64,000 bases of DNA, from positions 310,001 to 374,000 of the forward strand of contig CAWHAL010000004.1 in NCBI GenBank assembly GCA_963827315.1. The letters are read 5' to 3'. The notes beneath the pieces were generated by a model. The model made no database searches and was not told where the DNA came from. It saw nothing but the letters and a program-made list of their open reading frames with translations. The DNA is from CAVXEF01 sp963827315. Its GTDB lineage: Bacteria > Planctomycetota > Phycisphaerae > Sedimentisphaerales > Anaerobacaceae. The position numbers and the translations under genes are program-made. Shown piece after piece: positions 24,606 to 34,308 of the stretch. How positions within the stretch are numbered: position 1 is the stretch's first letter; the number at the start of each line of letters is the position of its first letter.

Positions 24606-25735
24606 AAATAGATAGAAAAGTTACATATTGGATAGCAACGTTCATACTGATCCTTTTCGTCCTTCGGTTTGCATTTATGCGAAAACCTCTTGAAAAAACG
24701 GAGGAAAAAACAATTCCGGTCGAGATTGAAACAGTAAGCACTGGTCCAATAGAAGAGATGATGGAACTGACCGGCTGGATAAAGGCAAATCAGCTTGTCG
24801 ATATCGCCTCTAAGGTAGCCGGCAGGGTTGAGTCTTTGAGCGTTATTTCGAACGAGGGTGTTTCGGTCAACCTCGAAGAAGGGGTGGAGGTGAAAAAGGG
24901 CCAGCAGCTTGCTTCTATCGACCACGATACTTATTTGGCGGAAGTCGCAGCCGCCAAGGCAAATGTGCAAGCTGCAGAGGTAGAAATTGCCGACGCCGAG
25001 CGCGAAAAAAAACGTATGGTCGCTCTCTATGAGGGTGGTTCTGCTACAGAGCAAAATAAAGATAAGGCCGAAACCGCTGCGGAGATGGCGACGGCAAGAT
25101 TAAGCTCGGCCAAGGCCAATCTCGAGCTTGCTGAAATAAACTTGCGGGAATCTGCAATAACCTCGCCTATCGACGGAACAGTTACCGCCAAACACATTGA
25201 CGTCGGTAATTTAATTAAAGCCGGTGACCGCATTGTTACCGTAGCTGATATAAAGACGGTGAAAGTTGTTGTTGCTGCTGCTGAAAGATACAGTGAGCAA
25301 ATCCTTGTCGGCACACCTGCGAGAATCAAGGTTGATGCACTCCCCGAAAAAGTATTTACGGCGAAGGTATATTCAATCTATCCGGCTCTTGACGAACAAA
25401 CCAACGCAATACAGGTAGAGATACGCCTGGAGAATGACCAGCGGCTGCTGAAGCCGGGTATGTTTGCACGGGTAACTTTGGTTACAAAACAGAAGGACAA
25501 TACGGTAGTTGTCCCTCGTGATGTCGTCCTCGGCGGCAAAGTCGACCCCTACTACGTGTATGTGGTGGACAACAATATTGCACGTAAGACTCCTGTCCAG
25601 ATTGGCATTGTGCAAGCCGACAAATACGAGATACTCGATGGCCTCAAACCCGGCCAAACGCTTGTGGTTAATGGGATGAGTTTCCTGAAAGACGGAACAA
25701 AAGTCGAGATTGTGCGTTTAGAGGACATCAGATGA
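24602..25735 (+). CDS. RND efflux periplasmic adaptor (HlyD/AcrA family)
   Basis: The 377-aa protein has one N-terminal membrane helix (about 9-25), so it is inner-membrane anchored. The lipoyl domain starts LVDIASKVAGRVESLSV. A helical hairpin (about 110-180, AKANVQAAEVEIADAEREKK) carries the OMF contact region. SPIDGTVTAKHIDVGNLIKAG closes the lipoyl fold, followed by beta-barrel and membrane-proximal domains (RLENDQRLLKPGMFARVTLV). It overlaps both neighbours by 4 nt (ATGA), which points to coupled translation and a stoichiometric complex. Substrates are unknown. Confidence 0.94.
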   Translation: MKIDRKVTYWIATFILILFVLRFAFMRKPLEKTEEKTIPVEIETVSTGPIEEMMELTGWIKANQLVDIASKVAGRVESLSVISNEGVSVNLEEGVEVKKGQQLASIDHDTYLAEVAAAKANVQAAEVEIADAEREKKRMVALYEGGSATEQNKDKAETAAEMATARLSSAKANLELAEINLRESAITSPIDGTVTAKHIDVGNLIKAGDRIVTVADIKTVKVVVAAAERYSEQILVGTPARIKVDALPEKVFTAKVYSIYPALDEQTNAIQVEIRLENDQRLLKPGMFARVTLVTKQKDNTVVVPRDVVLGGKVDPYYVYVVDNNIARKTPVQIGIVQADKYEILDGLKPGQTLVVNGMSFLKDGTKVEIVRLEDIR

Positions 25736-28700
25736 AGATTGCTCAATTCTCTGTAAACAATCCTGTAACTACAGTGATGATATTCATTGCGGGCATAGTT
25801 CTCGGCGTGATGTCGATGACTCTGCTGGGAATAGATTTAATGCCGGACATAGAAATACCCGCTGTGAGTGTTATGACTACTTATGAAGGCGCGGGGCCCG
25901 AAGAGATTGAAACCTTAATAACCGAGCCCCTTGAAGATTCCTTGAGCACGATTTCCGGCGTTGATGAAGTAATCTCCATCTCCAAGGAAGACCTGTCAGC
26001 AATAACACTGCGGTTTAAGTGGGGGCAGAAGATAGATGAAACAATAAATGACATTCGCGATAAGATAGACCAGGCCAAGGAGCGATTGCCTGATGAAGCG
26101 GAAAATCCATCGATTGTCAAATTTGATATTGCGATGTCGCCGATATTGATCATTTCGGTCACCGCAGAGGAAAGTTATCCGAACCTGCAGACCATCGTTA
26201 AAGATAATATTGTGGACCCGTTGAAACGAGTCAAGGGTGTCGCAGCCGCCTATGCACGTGGCGGTCTGACTCGACAAATCAGGGTTGACATTGACCAGCA
26301 TAAGCTGACATCGCTGAATCTGTCGACTTTGCAGATAAATGCGGCGCTGGCCGCGGCGAATATGAGCATCCCCGGCGGCAATATCAAGAGCGGCTATAAG
26401 GATTTTCTTGTGCGGACGCCTGAGGAATTTTCCAACGCCGAGGAAGTGGGGGAACTTGTGATTGCACAGCGAAACGGCATAGCGATAAAACTTGCGGATG
26501 TCGCCGATGTGAGAGATTTTTTCGAGGAACGCACCTACGAGGTGCGCATCAACGGCAAAAAGGGAATGGCTGTCTTCGTCCAAAAGCAAAGCGGCGGAAA
26601 TACCGTTGAAGTGACCCGTGCTGCCAGAGCGGAAATGGAAAACATAAGAAGAAATCTGCCGGCTGATGTCGAAGCCAAGGTAGTGATGGACAACTCGGAC
26701 TTTATCATGGCATCGGTGTATAACCTGCGCGACACCTTGTTATATGGTGCGATTTTTGTCGTTCTCGTGATTCTTTTTTTCCTTCAAAACGTTCGCGGGT
26801 GCCTTATCATTGCCGTTTCCATTCCTACATCGCTGGTAATCACGTTTTTGCTGATGTGGCTGGGGGGCTACACTATCAATACAACATCTCTGGTAGCTCT
26901 GGCAGTAGCGGTCGGAATGGTTGTTGATAACGCTATTGTCGTTGTTGATAATGTTTATCGCCATCGCCAGAAGGGGCAGAGACTTAAAGAAAGCGCAATT
27001 CTCGGAACGAACGAAGTCGGCGTAGCCGTAATGGCTTCGACACTAACAACAATATCAATCTTTTTGCCTATTTTATTTGTTGGCGGCATCACACGGATGG
27101 TCTTCGGAGAGTTTGCAATGATTATGACGATGGCTTTAGTAGCGTCGTTGTTCACGGCCATTATGCTTGTGCCGATGCTTTGCTCAAAATTCCTCAAGAT
27201 AGACCAGGAAAAATCACAAAAACCGATACTTCATTTTTTCTACACAAGAGGCGAAAAGACCCTGGCGTGGATAGAAGATGTTTATATCAGACTCCTTGAT
27301 TGGGCGCTTGCCAACCGTAAGACCGTTCTCGTCTCGTGTGCGGCAATGTTTGTATGTAGTCTCTTTTTGACAAAGTGGGTCGGGACCGAATTTATGCCTG
27401 AGGAAGACCAGAATAGATTAATGGCAAACTTCGAGCTGCCTGTGGGGACACGTTACGAGCGGACAGGAATAGTAGCCGGTCAGCTCGAAAAAATCGCCGA
27501 AAAAAATGTGCCGGAAAAACAGAACTGTTTCATTCGCTGGGGAGTCTATAGCGGTCAAGGCAGCGGGCAATTTGCAGCAACTGAGGAAACTTATAACGGG
27601 ATTATGTTTATGAGTCTGGTCCCCAAATTAGAGCGCGACAGCTCCCCAAAAGATATAATTAACAGACTTCGCAAGATTACAAATAAAATACCAAGCGCTA
27701 CTGTTCGATACAGCGCTGAGGACCCGTTAGCATCAATGATGTTCGGCAGCGGTGCGAACCTGGCTATTGAACTTTACGGGCATAATATGGCTGACGCGAC
27801 AGTATACGCGGAGGCAGTTAAGGCAGCGATAGCTGGCATCAAAGGTGTGAGCGATATTGATATTAGTCGAAAAGAAGAGAAGCCGGAGCTTAAAATTGTT
27901 GTCGACCGTGAAAAGGCCTCAAAACTCGGACTGGACATACAGACTATCGGAAAAACAATCGAGACATTTTTCGCCGGCACGACGGCAACCACCTATCGAG
28001 AAAGGGGAGATGAATACGACGTCGAAGTTCGGTTAGGACCCGATTACCGAACCAAGCCGGAGGATTTACGGGATGTATTTTTAGCTTCTCCAGGCGGAGA
28101 GCAAATCAGCCTGGCAAATATTGCGAGGATTGAGCAGGGTGTGGGGCCGACCAAGATAGAGCGCAAGGACCAGGCCCGATATATCACAGTTTCGGCTGAA
28201 GTTTCGGGCAGAGACCTGGGTTCGGTTGTGGCTGATACCAGAAAGGTCATAGATAAGATTCCAGCACCGCCGGGTTTCAGCTACAAATTTGCCGGTGCTG
28301 AAAAGGAACGAAGAGAAGCATTTCAAATGCTGGTTATAGCCGTTGCACTGGGAATGGTGCTGGTATATATGGTGATGGCATCACAGTTCGAGTCATACCG
28401 CGACCCGTTTATCATATTTCTGTCGGTGCCATTCGGCATTGTAGGCGTGATTGTGGCCCTCGCGATGACCGGCATAGCTATGAACATAGTAACCTTTATC
28501 GCATTAATTTTGCTTGTCGGGGTCGTGGTCAATAATGGTATTGTGCTAATTAGCTTTATCGGAATTCTTCGCAACAGGGGCTACGACACCTACAAGGCCA
28601 TTGTCGACGGAGGGCGGAGCCGGCTGCGCCCCATACTGAGCACGACTATTACCACGCTGTTAGGTATGACACCGCTTATGCTAACAAGGGGCGCAAGTTC

Positions 28701-28848
28701 TGAGATTTGGGTGCCGTTTGCGGTGACCAGTTTCGGCGGCCTTTCGTTGAGCACGTTAATTACCCTTGTTTTGATGCCTGTACTTTACAGTATCTTCGAG
28801 GATTACAGTAAATCCAACAGGGTAAAAGTAAATCCAGGAGCAAAATGA
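25732..28848 (+). CDS. RND-family inner-membrane efflux pump (HAE-1 type)
   Basis: The 1038-aa protein has the 12-helix RND plan: helix 1 at about 12-30, a large periplasmic loop, helices 2-6 at about 335-500, a second loop and helices 8-12 at the end. Proton-relay region GMVVDNAIVVVDNVYRHRQK has the first Asp of the usual DD pair and Asn at the second, a common variant. GRSRLRPILSTTITTLLGM and GVVVNNGIVLISFIGILRNR are typical late motifs. It exports amphiphilic compounds or metabolites using proton influx. Order and overlaps with the adaptor and the small P-II-like gene define one operon. Confidence 0.95.
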   Translation: MKIAQFSVNNPVTTVMIFIAGIVLGVMSMTLLGIDLMPDIEIPAVSVMTTYEGAGPEEIETLITEPLEDSLSTISGVDEVISISKEDLSAITLRFKWGQKIDETINDIRDKIDQAKERLPDEAENPSIVKFDIAMSPILIISVTAEESYPNLQTIVKDNIVDPLKRVKGVAAAYARGGLTRQIRVDIDQHKLTSLNLSTLQINAALAAANMSIPGGNIKSGYKDFLVRTPEEFSNAEEVGELVIAQRNGIAIKLADVADVRDFFEERTYEVRINGKKGMAVFVQKQSGGNTVEVTRAARAEMENIRRNLPADVEAKVVMDNSDFIMASVYNLRDTLLYGAIFVVLVILFFLQNVRGCLIIAVSIPTSLVITFLLMWLGGYTINTTSLVALAVAVGMVVDNAIVVVDNVYRHRQKGQRLKESAILGTNEVGVAVMASTLTTISIFLPILFVGGITRMVFGEFAMIMTMALVASLFTAIMLVPMLCSKFLKIDQEKSQKPILHFFYTRGEKTLAWIEDVYIRLLDWALANRKTVLVSCAAMFVCSLFLTKWVGTEFMPEEDQNRLMANFELPVGTRYERTGIVAGQLEKIAEKNVPEKQNCFIRWGVYSGQGSGQFAATEETYNGIMFMSLVPKLERDSSPKDIINRLRKITNKIPSATVRYSAEDPLASMMFGSGANLAIELYGHNMADATVYAEAVKAAIAGIKGVSDIDISRKEEKPELKIVVDREKASKLGLDIQTIGKTIETFFAGTTATTYRERGDEYDVEVRLGPDYRTKPEDLRDVFLASPGGEQISLANIARIEQGVGPTKIERKDQARYITVSAEVSGRDLGSVVADTRKVIDKIPAPPGFSYKFAGAEKERREAFQMLVIAVALGMVLVYMVMASQFESYRDPFIIFLSVPFGIVGVIVALAMTGIAMNIVTFIALILLVGVVVNNGIVLISFIGILRNRGYDTYKAIVDGGRSRLRPILSTTITTLLGMTPLMLTRGASSEIWVPFAVTSFGGLSLSTLITLVLMPVLYSIFEDYSKSNRVKVNPGAK

Positions 28849-29141
28849 TTATGAAAGCCGTTTTGATTGTGCACAACGAGGCAATAGACAAGGATGTGGA
28901 TGAGGCCTTGGATTCTATTGGGATTAGTTGCTTCACCAAATTCACAGATGTCCTGGGTAAAGGTGAGCTAAGTGAGCCGCGTTTGAATACCGATGTTTGG
29001 CCTGGAACAAATTACTGCACCCTTGTTGTTACCGACCAGGCTAAAAGCAAAGAAATAATGGATAAAGTCCGCCAAATGCGGAAGAAACTGGGCGGTGAGG
29101 GTCTGAAGGCGTTTATGTGGGAGATCGATGACGTTACGTAA
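28845..29141 (+). CDS. PG0541-family transporter-associated protein (P-II/ferredoxin-like small protein)
   Basis: The 98-aa soluble protein starts MIMKAVLIVHNEAID in ATGA overlap with the RND pump gene. It has a beta-alpha-beta pattern: KAVLIVHN, DVDEALDSIGISCFTKF, YCTLVVTDQ, KEIMDKVRQMRKKLGG, LKAFMWEID. This resembles the small P-II-like proteins (PG0541 type) often found beside HAE-1 pumps. Its role is not established; a cytoplasmic sensor or regulator of the pump is inference from the fold and the fixed neighbourhood. It closes the five-gene efflux operon. The spacer to pgl (165 nt) contains nothing clear. Confidence 0.8.
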   Translation: MIMKAVLIVHNEAIDKDVDEALDSIGISCFTKFTDVLGKGELSEPRLNTDVWPGTNYCTLVVTDQAKSKEIMDKVRQMRKKLGGEGLKAFMWEIDDVT

Positions 29142-29306
29142 GTCACTGAGAATCTTTGATTTGTAACTTATTTAGCGGCGGGGGGTTAGGAAATCAGTAT
29201 AAGAGTCGCAAAATTTTACGTGTTTTTCGAAATTCTTCTGGGCAAAGCATCGGCAAAAGTGGATAATGGTTTTGAATTGCCCTAAAGTAGTATTAGGGGC
29301 GAAAAT

Positions 29307-30071
29307 ATGGCGACTGCTGCACATTACAAGCCGAACATTGAAGTTGTTTCCGACACCGAGCATCTTGCCTATCGAAGTGTCGAGCTTTTTGTTGCCGATG
29401 CGGAAAAAGCAATAAGAACAAAAGGCGTGTTTTATACTGCTATTTCCGGCGGCAACACACCACGGCGTTTTTTTGAACTTCTCGGTGAGATGCCGGGCGC
29501 CAGAGCTCTTGCATGGGAAAAGATTCAGTTGTTTTGGGTTGATGAGCGGTTGGTGGGGCCGGATTCACCCTCGAGCAATTATAAACTGGCAGCTGATACT
29601 TTCCTGCCGAAGGTCAGCATTCCTCGAAAGAATGTTCACCGGGTACCCACAGAGCGCAGTGACTTTGAAAGTGCCGCGAGGCGATACGAGAAAACCATTC
29701 GGACGGTCTTTGGTTTGTCAAAAAACCAGATTCCGGAATTTGATTTGATTTTTCTTGGTATGGGGGTCGAGGGCCATATCGGCTCGCTGTTTCCCAATAC
29801 TTACGCACCTTTTGATACGAATGATTTGGCGTGCGTTGTTTATGTGATGGATGAAAAGCTTAACAGGATAACTCTGACACATCCGGTTTTGTGCGCTGCT
29901 TCTCATCTGGCAGTGCTGGTATCGGGTGAGGAAAAGGCCGGCATTTTGAGAGAGGTCCTGACCAGCGAGCCGGATGAGGTGCGGTATCCTATCCACACCC
30001 TCTGGCCCATTCTCGATAAGGTTACCTGGCTGACCGATGCAAAAGCGGCAAAACTGCTGAAGATACCGTAG
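29307..30071 (+). CDS. pgl: 6-phosphogluconolactonase
   Basis: The 254-aa protein matches the SugarP isomerase-type 6-phosphogluconolactonase of the pentose phosphate pathway. It has FYTAISGGNTPRRFFELLGE (about 48-67), KIQLFWVDERLVGPDSPSSN, LIFLGMGVEGHIGSLFPNT (about 149-167) with the conserved Gly-His, and ITLTHPVLCAASHLAVLVSG. The active-site His is present in EGHIGS. An AGGGGCGA site precedes ATG 29307. It is a lone plus-strand gene that ends 39 nt before a convergent LysM gene. Glucosamine-6-phosphate deaminase is excluded by the DERLV motif. Confidence 0.93.
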   Translation: MATAAHYKPNIEVVSDTEHLAYRSVELFVADAEKAIRTKGVFYTAISGGNTPRRFFELLGEMPGARALAWEKIQLFWVDERLVGPDSPSSNYKLAADTFLPKVSIPRKNVHRVPTERSDFESAARRYEKTIRTVFGLSKNQIPEFDLIFLGMGVEGHIGSLFPNTYAPFDTNDLACVVYVMDEKLNRITLTHPVLCAASHLAVLVSGEEKAGILREVLTSEPDEVRYPIHTLWPILDKVTWLTDAKAAKLLKIP

Positions 30072-30110
30072 TTACTTTGCCAGCGTTGTCGAGGTTGTAT
30101 TTTGGGGGGT

Positions 30111-30572
30111 TTAGTCGGGGATAGTCAGTTTCATGCCCGGTATAATGGTGTTTGCATCTTTCAGGCGGGAGCGGTTGGCATCGAGGATTTTTTGCCATTT
30201 ATTTGCGGAGCCATAGTATTTGTACGCAATATCGGAGAGGGTTTGGCCTTTTTCCACGACGTGGATTTTCACAACTGGTCCAGCGTTTGGTTCGGGAGCA
30301 TGCGAGAGTTGGGGTGCTGAGGGGCCCGGTGTGGCGTTTTTGGGCTGAGTGTCGGCGGCACTTTCAGCAAGAGGGCTCTCTTGGGGGGAAGACTGCTGCT
30401 GAGTTTGAGGACTGTAAGGTGCCGGCTGGTTTTGCATTTGTGGCGGGGGGGTGAAATCGGTTTGCAGCAGCCTTGTCTTTGTGCTGAGTGCGGGCCGAGT
30501 GGCGAGCCATAGTGCAGCGAGAGCCACCGTAACCGCGCCGAGGAGCATGCCTATTTTCAGGTCTTTCCGCAT
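30111..30572 (-). CDS. LysM-domain membrane-anchored protein
   Basis: The 153-aa protein has one membrane helix (about 8-27), a Pro/Gln/Ala-rich linker (about 40-95) and a C-terminal LysM domain, VEKGQTLSDIAYKYYGS...ANTIIPGMKLTIPD (about 105-153). LysM binds GlcNAc-X-GlcNAc in peptidoglycan, so it should face the periplasm and tether or position something at the wall. It lies 10 nt after the secDF stop and is the distal gene of the tgt-yajC-sec operon. No enzymatic domain is present. Confidence 0.88.
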   Translation of the reverse strand: MRKDLKIGMLLGAVTVALAALWLATRPALSTKTRLLQTDFTPPPQMQNQPAPYSPQTQQQSSPQESPLAESAADTQPKNATPGPSAPQLSHAPEPNAGPVVKIHVVEKGQTLSDIAYKYYGSANKWQKILDANRSRLKDANTIIPGMKLTIPD

Positions 30573-30582
30573 CTTGGAACCT

Positions 30583-33500
30583 TCATTTCGCAGTTTGCTG
30601 TTTTGTGGGCGATTTTTCTTTGGTTTTTTTATCGGCAGCTTTTGCGTGAATCAGCAATATGGGTGCTGAAATCGCTATTGAAGAATATGTTCCCTCGATG
30701 ATGCCAAAGAGCATTGCGAAATTAAAGCCTCGCAGTCCCTGGCCGCCAAAGACGTACATTATGAACACAACGAACAATGTAGTGGTTCCTGTCAGCAGCG
30801 TCCGGGAAAGAGTGTCGTTGATGCTATCGTTGATTATCTGCGGCGTCAAAGTGCCTTTGCGGCGGTTTTCACGGATACGGTCATAAATAACTATTGTGTC
30901 GTTGAGCGAATATCCGATGAGGGTCAAAAAGGCGGCTATCATCGCCAGGTTAATCTTGAAATCTCCAATCAGCAGTTTCTCGCCGATAACTGTTCCGGCG
31001 ATGTAAGTACAGGCGGTGACCGCTCCGACAGTCACACAGGTATCGTGGAAAAGCGTTACGACGGCACCTAATCCGTAGCGCAGGTTGCCGAACCTGAACC
31101 AGATGTAAGCGAGCAGTGCCCCCAGCGACAGTATGATGGCAATTAACGCCCGCGCTCTTGCTTCCGCTCCTACGGATGGGCTTATCTGGGTTACCCGCGG
31201 CAGAGAGGTCTCAAGTCTCGCCGCGACGACGACCTTTGTGGTCTCGTTTTCGACGAACTGCCTCCATTCGTCCTCGGTCATCTCGCGAAATCCTGCCTCG
31301 GGCTCGACGCTGACGTAAATAAAGGATTTCACGGGCAGGTTCGGCTCAATCGCCGTCAGGTCAGTATTGAGGATTTCGTAACGATACCAGGGGAGGTTTC
31401 GTGTATCTGGTTTGAATCGCAGGTCTTTGATTCTTTGGTCGATTTGCTCGGCTGTGGCGGCCTTTTCAATTTCGCAGGTGATTTTGATTCCGCCGATGAA
31501 CTCCACCAGCTCAGGGTAAGAATCTATGATTTCGCTGGTCAGCTTTTCGGTGGCGGTTATCTTTGGCTGAAGGTTCTGCTGGATTTGCAGCTCATCGGCG
31601 AAGGCGCTTAATATCGCGTTATTTACGATTTCGCTAACCTTGGGTTCAGAGATGTTCGCATCAGAGAAGGCACTTTCGAGCAGCTTTTTCACAACGGATT
31701 TGTTTAACTGAGTTGTTGTTATGGTAAACGCTGCGGGGTTTGCCCCGGTTTGTGGGGCCACGACAAGGTCGGGTAGCTCATCGCCAAATTTATCCTGAGC
31801 TTTTTTGATGGCGGCGGTAATACTCTCAGCCGTCTGAAGGCCGGGAGTGGCGAAGGTAACAGTGGCCATCGTTTTGTTTGTTTCAGTAGTGTCGATTTCG
31901 TAAGCTTTGCCTGTTTTCCCAATGCTGTAGACACTTGCCGCAACCAGAGCACGGTTGTTCAGGCTGAGGCCGACCTTATGTACCCTGTCTTCCGCTTCCT
32001 GTCGGGAGAGACTCACGCCGTCTTTGAGATTGATTTGTACACTTGTTCCGCTGGTAAATTCGATGTCGTATTTATTGTTTTTCGTATCGTCTCTGGTGAA
32101 GAAGATGAACAGCCCTCCTATGGTCAGAACTCCGGATATGGTAAAGAAAACTGGTCTGTAGCGCATCCAGTTGATATTTGGCCTGCGTATAAGCTGGAGC
32201 ATAACAAGATGCCCTTTAATCAGCTTCTTGGATAACAACCAGTCAAAAATCACATGGGTTACGAACACGGCGGTAAACAGGTTTGAACCAAGCCCGAGCA
32301 TCAGTACTATTGCAAAGCCTTTTATGTCCTCCGAGCCGACCCAGTAAAGAACCGCGGCTGAAATCATTGTGGTGAGATTAGAGTCAAAGATAGCACTAAA
32401 TGCCTTTTGGTAGCCGTTTTTTATAGCGGTGGCGAGCGAAGAGCCTCGCTGCTGTTCTTCGCGAATTCTTTCGAAAATCAGGACGTTGGCGTCAACGCTC
32501 ATGCCTATGGTAAGTATGGTACCGGCGATGCCGGCGAGGGTGAAGGTTGCCCTCAGCGCTGACATTATCGCGAGGGTAAACAACAGGTTCATAAGCAATG
32601 CGACGTCTGCGATTGAGCCGCCGAGCATATAATAGCCGGCCATGCACGCCATCACCACCATCACGCCAATGAAACCGGCTTTGATTCCCTGGTCGCGGTT
32701 GTCTGCGCCGATTGACGGGCCGATTGTCCTGACGGAGATGGGTGATTCTATCAATCTGGCCGGCAGCGACCCCGCGTTTAACTTATTGACCATATCTTCA
32801 ACTTCTGTCTGTGTGAAGTTGCCGGTTATCTGGCCATGGGTCGATATCCTTGAGTGGATATTCGGTGCTGATATTGCGATGCCGTCGAGCAGGATACACA
32901 AAGGGCGGTTGATATTTTTTCCGGTAACGTTGTAGAAAAGCTTGCCTCCTCTTTCATTCAGGACAAAGTCGATGGCCCGTCGGCCGGTCTGATACTCTGT
33001 TCCGGGACTGGCCTTTTCGAGCCTCCATTGTTCTTCCCCGGAGCTGCGAAGCATAACTTCGTTTTCTTTGTTGCTGGCCAGAACGTAATGTTTATCACCG
33101 AACGGTGCGACGACCGAGCCAGGCGCCCGCCATTCGTTAAAATTTTCCACCTCACACCATACGTATTTATCATCCGAGGCGTATTTTGGTCCTTTTACTT
33201 TGAGGGCCTCGACGTAGCGGGTTATCTCATCGACATTCAACTCGGGGTTTGTTTGCGGGTCGGTGGTCGGCAATATTCTAAACTCGAGTATGCCGGCACC
33301 TTTTAACATTCGCTGCAGGTCGGTGGGGTCGTCAAGTCTGCCCTGGAACGGCCGATACTCTTCAAAGGCAGCAACTACATTGTCTATCTTTTCCGCTCCG
33401 TCTGGGAACTGAGTCTTGAGCTCGTTGATGGCATACTCGCGTTTGAGTGTCTTTGCCGGCATCTCAAGGACGCTTGTTATGCGGTCCTCGGTAAGGTTCA

Positions 33501-33960
33501 GTTTGTCAAGCTGTCTTTTTGCATTTTCGTATAGGATGCTTTTGCCGCTTTCAGGGGCGATCAGTTTGTCAACGACTTCGGCCCATTCGGCGTAGATATG
33601 TACGTACTCCGTCAGCATCTGGACATTTTTATCGGAGCCGAGAAACTCTTGAAGTGTCTCGGTCAGATGCTGCTCGTCCAGCTTGGCCCAGCGGCTTCTA
33701 TTTTGTAATATCTGGTCGAGGTCGAGGTCGGCTATAAGGAGCTTGTCTTCTGTGCTTTTTAGTTTTGAGGCAAGGTCTTCGCTGGTGTTTCGCAGTTCTT
33801 TGTTCTCATCGTAGGCGGTGGCAAGGGCTTCGAGAATTGCCATTCTGTCGGGTGAATCCTTCGCGAACCCCTCAAAGGCGGTTTTGCGTTCGTCGGCGGG
33901 TTTGTCAAGGCAGCGCAGGATTACAGCAGGGTTTATGTTCAGCTCCAGCAGTTCGCTCAT
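30583..33960 (-). CDS. secD: SecD-SecF fusion, main part (SecD P1 remainder through SecF)
   Basis: The 1125-aa frame holds most of SecD, with a large inserted helical region (about 1-200), DLQRMLKGAGILEFRIL, and the membrane block with GMSVDANVLIFERIREE. SecF follows (from about 590): DIEFTSGTSVQINL, YSLNDTIVIYDRIRENRRKG and GTTTLFVVFIMYVFGG. SecDF uses proton flux to help pull proteins across the inner membrane. Its ATG at 33958-33960 lies in ATGA overlap with the stop of the upstream piece, which holds the first SecD helix. Homologous SecD proteins are continuous here, so the two frames are probably one gene split by an indel (or joined by frameshifting). Confidence 0.92.
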   Translation of the reverse strand: MSELLELNINPAVILRCLDKPADERKTAFEGFAKDSPDRMAILEALATAYDENKELRNTSEDLASKLKSTEDKLLIADLDLDQILQNRSRWAKLDEQHLTETLQEFLGSDKNVQMLTEYVHIYAEWAEVVDKLIAPESGKSILYENAKRQLDKLNLTEDRITSVLEMPAKTLKREYAINELKTQFPDGAEKIDNVVAAFEEYRPFQGRLDDPTDLQRMLKGAGILEFRILPTTDPQTNPELNVDEITRYVEALKVKGPKYASDDKYVWCEVENFNEWRAPGSVVAPFGDKHYVLASNKENEVMLRSSGEEQWRLEKASPGTEYQTGRRAIDFVLNERGGKLFYNVTGKNINRPLCILLDGIAISAPNIHSRISTHGQITGNFTQTEVEDMVNKLNAGSLPARLIESPISVRTIGPSIGADNRDQGIKAGFIGVMVVMACMAGYYMLGGSIADVALLMNLLFTLAIMSALRATFTLAGIAGTILTIGMSVDANVLIFERIREEQQRGSSLATAIKNGYQKAFSAIFDSNLTTMISAAVLYWVGSEDIKGFAIVLMLGLGSNLFTAVFVTHVIFDWLLSKKLIKGHLVMLQLIRRPNINWMRYRPVFFTISGVLTIGGLFIFFTRDDTKNNKYDIEFTSGTSVQINLKDGVSLSRQEAEDRVHKVGLSLNNRALVAASVYSIGKTGKAYEIDTTETNKTMATVTFATPGLQTAESITAAIKKAQDKFGDELPDLVVAPQTGANPAAFTITTTQLNKSVVKKLLESAFSDANISEPKVSEIVNNAILSAFADELQIQQNLQPKITATEKLTSEIIDSYPELVEFIGGIKITCEIEKAATAEQIDQRIKDLRFKPDTRNLPWYRYEILNTDLTAIEPNLPVKSFIYVSVEPEAGFREMTEDEWRQFVENETTKVVVAARLETSLPRVTQISPSVGAEARARALIAIILSLGALLAYIWFRFGNLRYGLGAVVTLFHDTCVTVGAVTACTYIAGTVIGEKLLIGDFKINLAMIAAFLTLIGYSLNDTIVIYDRIRENRRKGTLTPQIINDSINDTLSRTLLTGTTTLFVVFIMYVFGGQGLRGFNFAMLFGIIEGTYSSIAISAPILLIHAKAADKKTKEKSPTKQQTAK

Positions 33961-34289
33961 AGTTTTTTCGTACTTGTAGCGTTTTTCCCGCGCTTGGCGC
34001 TTGCCAGAGGCATTTGTATTTCAAAGCGGGTATTTCCCTGCGGTCTCCATACGAGATTCTGGATGCCGGCGGGGTCTATTCGCCTTCGCAGAACAGTTAT
34101 CATATTCTGCGCCAAGTCTGTCTTTTCGTGTTCAGCCATGCCGTGGGTGTCAATTTCATAGATAAGGCTTGTACCACCTGCGAGGTCTATACCCGGCTTT
34201 AGAGTTTTACCGGGCGGATATAAAACCCAGATTGCTGCAAGTATCAAAACAATAATCAGGATGATTTTCGGTACCAGATTTTTGCCCAT
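33957..34289 (-). CDS. secD: SecD N-terminal piece (first helix and start of P1), separated by an apparent frameshift
   Basis: The start at 34289 (MGKNLVPKIILII) has AAGGAAAG upstream. The 110-aa piece carries SecD transmembrane helix 1 (about 8-24), the signature TLKPGIDLAGGTSLIYEID, and VLRRRIDPAGIQNLVWRPQG. After MPLASAK the frame runs into GKNATSTKKL and stops. In the -1 frame the same bases read REKRYKYEKT and join the next frame in register. The switch lies near CGCG (33989-33992). A run of six A (33963-33968, minus strand) sits immediately before the stop. It is part of the yajC-secDF operon. Confidence 0.88.
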   Translation of the reverse strand: MGKNLVPKIILIIVLILAAIWVLYPPGKTLKPGIDLAGGTSLIYEIDTHGMAEHEKTDLAQNMITVLRRRIDPAGIQNLVWRPQGNTRFEIQMPLASAKRGKNATSTKKL

Positions 34290-34308
34290 AACTGCTTTCC
34301 TTGTGGTT

